From Deltaproteobacteria bacterium (GTDB lineage: Bacteria > Myxococcota_A > UBA796 > UBA9615), in assembly GCA_023954745.1 (NCBI GenBank), contig JAGSHC010000027.1:1-39682 (forward strand): a DNA stretch of 39,682 nt, written 5' to 3'. Shown one piece after another: positions 1-5,632 of the stretch. Positions within the stretch are counted from its first letter, which is position 1. Each line of letters begins with the position of its first letter. The position numbers were made by a program, and so were the translations under genes. Below the pieces are notes generated by a model. It had not been told where the DNA came from, did not search any database, and saw nothing but the letters and a program-made list of their open reading frames with translations.

Positions 1-209
1 CCAGCAGGCGCTGAGGGGAGCGAGGTCAAGGAGGCAAGAGAGGAGAGGAGGGAGGCGTGCTGAAGCACGTCGCACCGACCGACGACCGCAGCCGACGCAA
101 AGCAGGCCCACCAGCAGGCGCTGAGGGGAGCGAGGTCAAGGAGGCAAGAGAGGAGAGGAGGGAGGCGTGCTGAAGCACGTCGCACCGACCGACGACCGCA
201 GCCGACGCA
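1..209. repeat. 110-bp direct tandem repeat, two copies visible
   Basis: Bases 1-99 are repeated exactly at 111-209, so the period is 110 bp. The copies diverge just after the shared GCCGACGCA end. Each copy holds a purine-rich stretch (about 24-54) and a short palindrome CGTGCT-GA-AGCACG (57-70 and 167-180). The first copy starts at the window edge, so the array may continue to the left. No coding sense is apparent. Function unknown; it could be a mobile-element relic, a structured RNA or a replication slippage product. Confidence 0.9.
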
Positions 210-234
210 GAGATCGCTCCCCTCAGCGCCTGCT
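113..234. repeat. 21-bp perfect inverted repeat flanking the second repeat copy
   Basis: The 21 bases at 113-133 (AGCAGGCGCTGAGGGGAGCG plus A) are the exact reverse complement of 214-234; the same left arm also occurs at 3-23. The right arm ends inside the stop codon of the minus-strand gene that terminates at 233. On the minus-strand transcript it would form a long-stem hairpin with an 80-nt loop directly after the stop, so it may act as a terminator. Terminal inverted repeats of this kind also suit a small non-autonomous mobile element. Confidence 0.8.
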
Positions 235-784
235 AGTCGAAGGAGAAGCGGGCGCCGAGGTAGAGCCAGGCCCCACCCGTGAACCCATTCTCGTACCTCA
301 ACACGCCGGTCAACTCGGCGAAGAGCCCGAACACCTCGTTGATGTCCACCCGCACGCCGGGGCCGGCGTTGACCCAGAAGTAGTTGCGCAGGTGCAACAC
401 CAGGGGCGAGATCCCGACATCCGTCGCGATGTAGAACCCAAAGGGCTTCTCCACATCCGGGAGCAGTTCCACCTTCGCTCCGACGGACAGCGCCGCCGAG
501 TGTCCCACCCGGTTCTTCGCCACGGCTCCCTCAGCGAGGGGAGTGACGTCGATCACCGCGTTGTATCCAAAGCGCAGACGACCGTGGAGCCGGAAGTCCC
601 GCTTGCCGAAGAACAGCTCGAATCCGCCGCCCTCGTTGATCCAGGTGCCCGTCCCGCCCGCCTCGGACAGCGCAGCGCCAGCATGAAAGCCGGTTCCGTT
701 GAACACGCCGATGCCGCCAGCGAGAGCGGAGGCAGGCAACAAGAGCGTGACGAGGAGGCTGAAGAGCAGCGCGCGGGAAGTCAT
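233..784 (-). CDS. Small secreted outer-membrane beta-barrel-like protein
   Basis: A 183-residue protein. It starts with a clear signal peptide (MTSRALLFSLLVTLLLPASALAG, cleavage probably after the ALA near residue 22). The rest is rich in alternating hydrophobic/polar segments with aromatic residues and ends in an aromatic (ARFSFD), which suits a small outer-membrane barrel, although no family was recognised. The upstream in-frame codons (to 1021) run through the neighbouring gene in another frame, so the ATG at 784 just before the signal peptide was chosen. It is preceded by TAGAGT seven bases upstream and no Shine-Dalgarno. Its stop codon lies in the right arm of the 21-bp inverted repeat. 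Barrel assignment is inference. Confidence 0.75.
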   Translation of the reverse strand: MTSRALLFSLLVTLLLPASALAGGIGVFNGTGFHAGAALSEAGGTGTWINEGGGFELFFGKRDFRLHGRLRFGYNAVIDVTPLAEGAVAKNRVGHSAALSVGAKVELLPDVEKPFGFYIATDVGISPLVLHLRNYFWVNAGPGVRVDINEVFGLFAELTGVLRYENGFTGGAWLYLGARFSFD

Positions 785-791
785 GGCGCGC

Positions 792-797
792 ACTCTA
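792..797 (-). promoter_or_regulatory. Candidate -10 box (TAGAGT) of a leaderless promoter
   Basis: On the minus strand TAGAGT is followed by seven bases (GCGCGCC) and then the ATG at 784. Transcription would begin at or next to the start codon. No -35 match is seen. Confidence 0.45.
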
Positions 798-822
798 GTA
801 CGCCGACGTGGGGTTGTGCGAT

Positions 823-1413
823 CTACTCGCGGAGAGGGAAGCGCCCGAGCACGTCCTCGCGGGTCGGAGCGACGGGCGGGATCCAGGGCTCGCCCATCCA
901 CACGAGGTGGTTGCTCTCGGGGTCCACGGGCATGTTGCTCTCGATGGGGAAGTACTTGGCGAAGTCCTCGTGCTCCATGGCCAGCTCGGTCAGACCGCAG
1001 GTGTCCACCTGTCGCAGCCACGCCCGATTGAACTCAGCGCGCGCGTGGGCCTCCGGGTCCACCTTCTGCCCAAAGAGCCGCCGCTTGTGGTCTCGGTGGC
1101 CCATCCGGTCCGTGCCGTCCGAGTGCAGCAGGCTCTGGCGCACCTCTCGGCCATCGTCTCCGATGCGGCCCTCACGCGCCGCCGTCCACAGCTCCTCGTA
1201 GCGCTCCTCGAGGGTGGACCAGAAGGATGTCGTGTTGCGATGCAGCTTCGCGCGTCGCTGCGAGAACGCGGGGGCGCCGTACCGAGCCCCGATGCGAGCT
1301 CCCAGATCGACTTTGAAGTTGAACGAATACTGGTTGAAGGTGAACGCCCGGGGGGCGCTGGTCCCTCGGGCGGTGTCCGGCCCCGCCACGTCGTCGGTGT
1401 CTTCCTCGCTCAT
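823..1413 (-). CDS. Hypothetical protein, 196 residues
   Basis: No family was recognised. The protein is soluble, with no signal peptide or membrane segment. It has an acidic N-terminus (MSEEDTDDVAG), a basic middle with many Arg/Lys/His (about residues 95-130) and a Pro/acidic C-terminus containing VWMGEPWIPPVAPTREDV. Two cysteines at most are seen, so a zinc site is unlikely. It lies between the secreted protein gene (38 bp downstream) and the pilin hairpin (49 bp upstream) on the same strand. Codon use matches the neighbours (strong GC at third positions), which supports it being a true gene. No good Shine-Dalgarno precedes the ATG. Function unknown. Confidence 0.65.
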   Translation of the reverse strand: MSEEDTDDVAGPDTARGTSAPRAFTFNQYSFNFKVDLGARIGARYGAPAFSQRRAKLHRNTTSFWSTLEERYEELWTAAREGRIGDDGREVRQSLLHSDGTDRMGHRDHKRRLFGQKVDPEAHARAEFNRAWLRQVDTCGLTELAMEHEDFAKYFPIESNMPVDPESNHLVWMGEPWIPPVAPTREDVLGRFPLRE

Positions 1414-1461
1414 GGGGGGAGCATGGATCCGGCAACGCGCTCCGTCCAGCGCCCAGAACGA

Positions 1462-1498
1462 CGAAGGCCGCGCCCCTCGTTGAGGAGCGCGGCCTTCG
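1462..1498 (-). terminator. Strong hairpin after the pilin gene
   Basis: A 12-bp perfect stem (1462-1473 with 1487-1498) continues past one mismatch into a 4-bp inner stem (1475-1478 with 1482-1485) closed by a 3-base loop. It starts 18 bases after the pilin stop codon. There is no T tract, so termination or mRNA 3'-end stabilisation are both possible. Confidence 0.7.
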
Positions 1499-1515
1499 GG
1501 CTGGACTGCGGCCTC

Positions 1516-1734
1516 TTAGAGGTTACTGTCCACGTTGTCGATCTCGCCGTCGGCGGTCTCGAACAGGCCCTTGATCTTGCCGCCGAAGGACACCGCGATG
1601 GCGATGCAGACCACGGCGATGGCGACGAGGATGATGACGTACTCGGTCATGCCCTGGCCGCGCTCGTCGCTGTGGAGACGGGCGAAAGCGTTCTTGGCAG
1701 AGTCGGTGACGATGGCGAGGTTGCGAGCGATCAT
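1516..1734 (-). CDS. Flp-type type IVb pilin
   Basis: A 72-residue protein with the Flp/Fap prepilin layout: a 26-residue leader ending in DERG, then QGMTEY, where the Glu is at mature position 5 and followed by Tyr as expected for prepilin peptidase substrates. A single hydrophobic helix follows (VIILVAIAVVCIAIAVSF, about residues 33-50) and a short acidic tail. Flp pilins build Tad-type pili used in adhesion and surface colonisation. The ATG is preceded by GGAG seven bases away. No tad assembly genes are nearby, so the secretion machinery must be elsewhere. A divergent OmpR-type two-component pair sits upstream and may regulate it; the 245-bp shared intergenic region is the natural control site (inference). 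Confidence 0.85.
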   Translation of the reverse strand: MIARNLAIVTDSAKNAFARLHSDERGQGMTEYVIILVAIAVVCIAIAVSFGGKIKGLFETADGEIDNVDSNL

Positions 1735-1979
1735 GGCGTTCTCCAGTTGGTTCAGTTCTTGTGAGACCGTCGGGACGCCGTGTCCTCGAGAAATGTGTGC
1801 CGGCGCCGTCGAGCTACTTCGAAACTCTTTGCACGCTTAGATTCCGATCCGGTTGTTGCAAGGATGTTGAGGCGAGTGGTTGTTTCGGTTGTGAGTTCGT
1901 GCGCCTCTCAGCCCGTCTCCACAACTTCTGCAACATCCAGGCACAAGAAGTGGGTGGGGGCCGCTGGTAAGGTCAGGAC
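1735..1979. promoter_or_regulatory. Divergent control region between pilin and response regulator
   Basis: This 245-bp gap looks less GC-rich than its surroundings. It holds three GGTTGT hexamers on the plus strand (1851, 1878 and 1887; the last two 9 bases apart) and an 8-bp inverted repeat (GGATGTTG at 1862-1869 and CAACATCC at 1931-1938). These could be operators for an OmpR/PhoB-type regulator. No clear -35/-10 pair was found for the pilin. Confidence 0.4.
1968..1973 (+). promoter_or_regulatory. Candidate -10 box (TAAGGT) before the response regulator
   Basis: TAAGGT is followed by six bases and the GTG start at 1980. The 12-mer GCTGGTAAGGTC containing it recurs at 4921-4932 before another start. 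AAGG/AGGA within this stretch could also serve as a weak Shine-Dalgarno. Confidence 0.4.
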
Positions 1980-2741
1980 GTGGCGTACAACATCCTGATT
2001 GTCGAAGATGACCAGCGCATCGCATCGGTCGTGCGCTTTCATCTAGAGCGCGAGTCCTACACCTGTCATCACGCCGCAGATGGTGACACCGGGCTCCGCC
2101 TGGCCCTCGAGTTGCAACCGGACCTCGTCGTGCTCGACGTGATGTTGCCGGGTAAGTCCGGCTTCGACGTGTGCCAGGCAATTCGTAGCGCCGACATCAC
2201 CCAGCCGGCCATCCTCATGCTCACCGCGCGCGTCGAAGAGGTCGACGCCGTGATGGGCCTGACCTTCGGCGCGGACGACTACGTACGCAAGCCGTTTGGC
2301 GTCAAGGAGCTCGTGGCCAGGGTGCGCTCGCTGCTGCAGCGACGCGAAGTGAAGAGCACGGCTCCGGCCGCCGCCGCCGTGGCCGCCACGCCCTCGGACA
2401 CATCCGGCGAGGACGCAGTGGTCACTCCGGAACCCATCGTCCGCCCACCGCTCCGCATCGACCCTGGTCGGCGGGAAGTGACGGTGCACGACGACGCCAT
2501 TGAGCTGACCCCCACCGAGTTCGACCTCCTCTACTTCATGGCGCGCAGGCCCGGTCGCGTGTTCACGCGTGAGGAGCTGCTCGACCACGTGTGGGGCTAC
2601 GACCACGCCGGCTACGCGCGCACCATCGACTCCCACATCGCGCGAGTCCGCCGCAAGGTGGCCGAGGCCGATGGTCCAAAGGATGTCATTCAGACCGTGT
2701 TCCGCGTCGGCTACCGCTACCGCGACGACCCGTCCGAGTAG
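1980..2741 (+). CDS. OmpR/PhoB-family response regulator
   Basis: A 253-residue regulator. The receiver domain (about 3-118) has the acidic pair D10-D11, phospho-acceptor D53 in LVVLDVMLPG, T82 and switch Lys K104 in VRKPFG. A low-complexity Ala/Pro linker (about 127-158) leads to a winged-helix DNA-binding domain (about 159-250) with the PhoB-type ELTPTEFDLLYFMARRPGR and the TIDSHIARVRRK recognition region. It starts with GTG at 1980. The cognate kinase follows after six bases, so the two are probably co-transcribed. Targets are unknown; the divergent pilin gene is a candidate. The linker is longer than usual for PhoB/OmpR proteins. Confidence 0.95.
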   Translation: MAYNILIVEDDQRIASVVRFHLERESYTCHHAADGDTGLRLALELQPDLVVLDVMLPGKSGFDVCQAIRSADITQPAILMLTARVEEVDAVMGLTFGADDYVRKPFGVKELVARVRSLLQRREVKSTAPAAAAVAATPSDTSGEDAVVTPEPIVRPPLRIDPGRREVTVHDDAIELTPTEFDLLYFMARRPGRVFTREELLDHVWGYDHAGYARTIDSHIARVRRKVAEADGPKDVIQTVFRVGYRYRDDPSE

Positions 2742-2747
2742 GCCCCG

Positions 2748-4421
2748 GTGAGCGACGACGAGCGGCGGCTCAGCGAGCCACCCACGGTCATCGCGCGCCC
2801 TACGCGCGAACTCCCGGCCCCCCGGGAGTCTGGCGCCATGGAGCGCCCACGGGGCGCACCGAGCAAGAGGCGACGTCGCGGAGCCCCCATGGGTCCCGAG
2901 GGTCGCCGGCGCCCCGAGCTCGACCTGCCGACGGACGACGAGGCCCCTCCACGGTCTCTCTTCCGTCGCCTGTTGGTGACCATGCTCGCGGTCCTCGCCA
3001 TCTATGGCGGACTGACCCTGCTTCTCGCATGGCAGCTTGGGGCCACCGTGCTCCAGGAGGTCTTCGTCACGGAGATCGCGCCGGCGCAGCTCCTTCCCCT
3101 CGAAGACGCCGTGGGCGGCCTGCTCGCCACCGAGCCGTCACCGGCAGAGATTCAAGAGTTCCTCGACCGACGGTACGGGCGACTCCGCCGCAACACCGTG
3201 GCCGTCTACGACACCACCGGACAGCTGCTCGGCCAGCGGGCCGGGACCCCAGGCAGTGCTCCCAGCGCCCTGGAACCGGAGGCCCTCGCCGCTCTCGTCG
3301 ACCGGCCCATGTGGCGCGACAGCTCGGGCTTCGGCTTCGTCGCCGTGGGCGCCGTCCGGGGAGGAAGCCCCCTCGAGACCCAGCCAGGCCCCGTGGTCGG
3401 CTATGTGCGCTTGGCGGCACGGCCGAAGGTCGGACGCGCTCGAGACATCATCCTCGGAGCGTCCTGGCGCTGGTCGTTCCCGGTGTTCCTTCTCTCGGCG
3501 CTGGCCGCGTTCCTGGGCACCAGCTCCATCACCCAACGCCTTCGGGAGGCCGAGAAGGCGGTCCGCCGCATCGCCGCGGGAGAGACAGGTGTGCGCATCG
3601 AGGTGGACGCGGAGAAGGGCCTCGACGAGATCGGCCGCGTCTCCATCGCCTTCAACAAGACCGTCGATCAGCTCGAGGCCACCGTCTCCGAGCTCGAGCG
3701 CACCGACGTGAACCGGCGCCGGCTCGTCGCAGACTTCGCCCACGAGCTCAACACCCCGCTCACCAACGTGCTCGCCTACCTCGAGACCCTGATGATGGGC
3801 GAGAACGAAGGCGGCATGAGCTCCGTGGACCGCAAGGGCTTCCTGTCCGTAGCCCATGACGAAGCCCGGCGACTGAGCCACCTCGCGAAGGACCTCGAGA
3901 CCGTCACGAAGCTCGAAGCCGGAGTCCTCCGCATGGAGCGGCAGGTCGTGGACCTCTCACGCCTCTCCGTGGGACTCGCCCAGCGCATCGAGCCCCGCGC
4001 GTCCCAGAAGGGCCTCGACGTCCTGACCGACATCGAAGCCGGCGGCGAGATCGTGGGAGACCCCATGCGCCTGGAGCAGGTGGGGATGAACCTCCTCGAG
4101 AACGCGATGCGGTACACGAAGGCCGGCTGGATTCGCATAGAGGTGCGCAACCTGCCCGATGGCGTCGAGCTCGCCGTGGCTGACTCCGGCATGGGCATTC
4201 CAGAAGAAGACATCGAGCGGGTCATGGAGCGCTTCTACCGAGTCGACCCGTCCAGGAACCGCGCAACGGGCGGCAGCGGGCTGGGCCTGTCCATCGTGGG
4301 GCGCATCGTGCAGCGCCACGGCGGGGAGGTGCGCATCGAGTCGGTGGTGGGCGAGGGCTCGCGCTTCATCGTCTTCTTCCCCCACGCCGGCTCGACCCTC
4401 GAGGAGCTGCCCGAGCCCTGA
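2748..4421 (+). CDS. Membrane sensor histidine kinase, partner of the preceding regulator
   Basis: A 557-residue kinase. A long, basic, Pro/Arg-rich cytoplasmic tail (1-70) precedes TM1 (about 75-95). A periplasmic sensor segment of about 140 residues follows, then TM2 (about 242-262), HAMP (about 263-315), HisKA with FAHELNTPL (H332) and a HATPase_c domain with N452 in NLLENAMRYT, the DSGMGIP box and GGSGLGLSI. The GTG at 2748 lies six bases after the regulator's stop, indicating an operon. The unusual N-terminal tail could be shorter if translation begins at the ATG encoding M31 (MERPRGAP). A bidirectional hairpin separates it from the converging rnpB. The sensed signal is unknown. Confidence 0.93.
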   Translation: MSDDERRLSEPPTVIARPTRELPAPRESGAMERPRGAPSKRRRRGAPMGPEGRRRPELDLPTDDEAPPRSLFRRLLVTMLAVLAIYGGLTLLLAWQLGATVLQEVFVTEIAPAQLLPLEDAVGGLLATEPSPAEIQEFLDRRYGRLRRNTVAVYDTTGQLLGQRAGTPGSAPSALEPEALAALVDRPMWRDSSGFGFVAVGAVRGGSPLETQPGPVVGYVRLAARPKVGRARDIILGASWRWSFPVFLLSALAAFLGTSSITQRLREAEKAVRRIAAGETGVRIEVDAEKGLDEIGRVSIAFNKTVDQLEATVSELERTDVNRRRLVADFAHELNTPLTNVLAYLETLMMGENEGGMSSVDRKGFLSVAHDEARRLSHLAKDLETVTKLEAGVLRMERQVVDLSRLSVGLAQRIEPRASQKGLDVLTDIEAGGEIVGDPMRLEQVGMNLLENAMRYTKAGWIRIEVRNLPDGVELAVADSGMGIPEEDIERVMERFYRVDPSRNRATGGSGLGLSIVGRIVQRHGGEVRIESVVGEGSRFIVFFPHAGSTLEELPEP

Positions 4422-4432
4422 TCCCAAGAGGA

Positions 4433-4464
4433 GCAGGCCGACCCCCTCACGGGAGCCGGCCTGC
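4433..4464 (-). terminator. Hairpin between rnpB and the converging kinase gene
   Basis: GCAGGCCG (4433-4440) pairs with CGGCCTGC (4457-4464). On the minus strand it lies just past the rnpB 3' end and is followed by TCCTCTT, a modest pyrimidine tract. It may also stop transcripts from the kinase gene. Confidence 0.6.
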
Positions 4465-4477
4465 AAAGCGCTGGAGA

Positions 4478-4853
4478 TCGAAGGCCGATAAGCCGAGTTC
4501 TGTCCCGGGGTGTGTTGCCACCTCCCCCTGGGCGATCATTCCTCTAGGCCCGCCGTTACCGACGGACTCAAGCAGCCTACCCGGACATCTCGGACGAGCC
4601 GCCCTCAACCATGTCCCTATGTGGCCTTGCTCCCGACGGGGTTTACCTGGCCGCCCCGGTTACCCGGAGCGCCGGTGCGCTCTTACCGCACCCTTTCAGC
4701 CTTACCGAGGGGCGAACCCCCAGGCGGTCTACTCTCTGTTGCACTTGCCTTCGAGTTCCCTCGACCGGGAGTTACCCGGCGCCGTGCCCTGCGGAGCTCG
4801 GACTTTCCTCCCGTCACGAACGAGTCGTGACCGGCGATCGCCTTAGCCTTCTT
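4478..4853 (-). ncRNA. rnpB: RNase P RNA (bacterial A type)
   Basis: This is the catalytic RNA that trims tRNA 5' leaders. Read on the minus strand it shows the universal segments in order: GGGAGGAAAGTCCG near the 5' side, GTGCAACAGAGAGTAGACCG, GGGTGCGGTAAGAGCGCACC, the GGTAAACCCC region, AGGCTGCTTGAG, GGCCTAGAGGAATGA and the 3' block GGGACAGAACTCGGCTTAT. P1 forms between GAAGGC near 4851 and GCCTTC near 4480, which sets the ends to within a few bases. Length of about 376 nt is normal. Open reading frames crossing this interval are not genes. Confidence 0.97.
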
Positions 4854-4925
4854 TCCAGCGCGCGAACCTTGCCCACGGCGAGCGCAGGGCGCAAGCGCAC
4901 ACGAGTTGCAGTTGGACGGGGCTGG

Positions 4926-4931
4926 TAAGGT
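4926..4931 (+). promoter_or_regulatory. Candidate -10 box (TAAGGT) of a leaderless promoter
   Basis: TAAGGT, seven bases, then the ATG at 4939. It is embedded in GCTGGTAAGGTC, the same 12-mer found before the response regulator at 1963-1974. Confidence 0.45.
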
Positions 4932-4938
4932 CCCGCGC

Positions 4939-5619
4939 ATGTCTGCCCGACTGCTCTCCTTCCCGCTCCTCCTCGTATTCCTGCTCGGCCTGATCGGCTG
5001 CCCCACTACGGGTGGCCGATCCGGAGACGACGACGATCTGACGAGTGTCGACGACGACGACTCGAGCGGAGACGACGACGACGACGCCACCACTCCCCCT
5101 CCCCCGGAGACCGAGTGCAGCGACGGCATCGACAACGACATGGACGGCGACACGGACTGCGACGACTCCGATTGCGCCGCCGTGGAGTACTGCACCTGGC
5201 CCTTCTCCCTGAGCCACTCCGGCAGCTTCGACTACGACGCGAGCATCGCGGCCCAGATCGGCGGGTACGACGACTGCCGCACCGACTTCACCGCGTCGCT
5301 GGAGTTCGAGACGGACACCGCGGAGCAGTGCCCCACCTGCAACCGCACCTTCACCGGTGCCATGAGCTACCCCTTCGATGACTGCCCCGCCGGCGACGAG
5401 CCCCGCCCCACGTCGGTGACCTACGGCTTCGTCTTCTTCAACGCCTTGCAGTGGCAGGTGTACGTCGAGGACGCGGACGGCATCTGGACTCTCGTGGGCG
5501 ACGCCTTCGACGACGGCACCGGCACATTCGTGCACAACCGCACGGACGAGGTCATCGTCGAGGAAGTGGACGGCGGCGACCTGGAGACCACCCTCTCCTT
5601 CACGCCCCCCACCGACTAG
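4939..5619 (+). CDS. Asp-rich surface lipoprotein with one MopE-like motif
   Basis: A 226-residue lipoprotein. The signal peptide ends in the lipobox LIGC with the lipidated Cys at residue 21. A very acidic linker with runs of four or five Asp follows (about 30-58), then a Pro stretch. Next comes a single cysteine-containing Asp motif (ECSDGIDNDMDGDTDCDDSDC, about residues 64-84), related to MopE-type metal-binding repeats. The C-terminal domain (about 90-226) carries a CPTC pair and further Cys and resembles no family I can name. The ATG at 4939 was chosen over an upstream TTG/ATG because it sits directly before the signal peptide. It is transcribed divergently from rnpB and precedes the SNF2 gene by 13 bases. 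Confidence 0.85.
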   Translation: MSARLLSFPLLLVFLLGLIGCPTTGGRSGDDDDLTSVDDDDSSGDDDDDATTPPPPETECSDGIDNDMDGDTDCDDSDCAAVEYCTWPFSLSHSGSFDYDASIAAQIGGYDDCRTDFTASLEFETDTAEQCPTCNRTFTGAMSYPFDDCPAGDEPRPTSVTYGFVFFNALQWQVYVEDADGIWTLVGDAFDDGTGTFVHNRTDEVIVEEVDGGDLETTLSFTPPTD

Positions 5620-5632
5620 ACCCCTCCTCCCG

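Noticed and set aside
4510-4928. Several open frames across the rnpB interval
   Set aside because: The interval is RNase P RNA with conserved structural segments.
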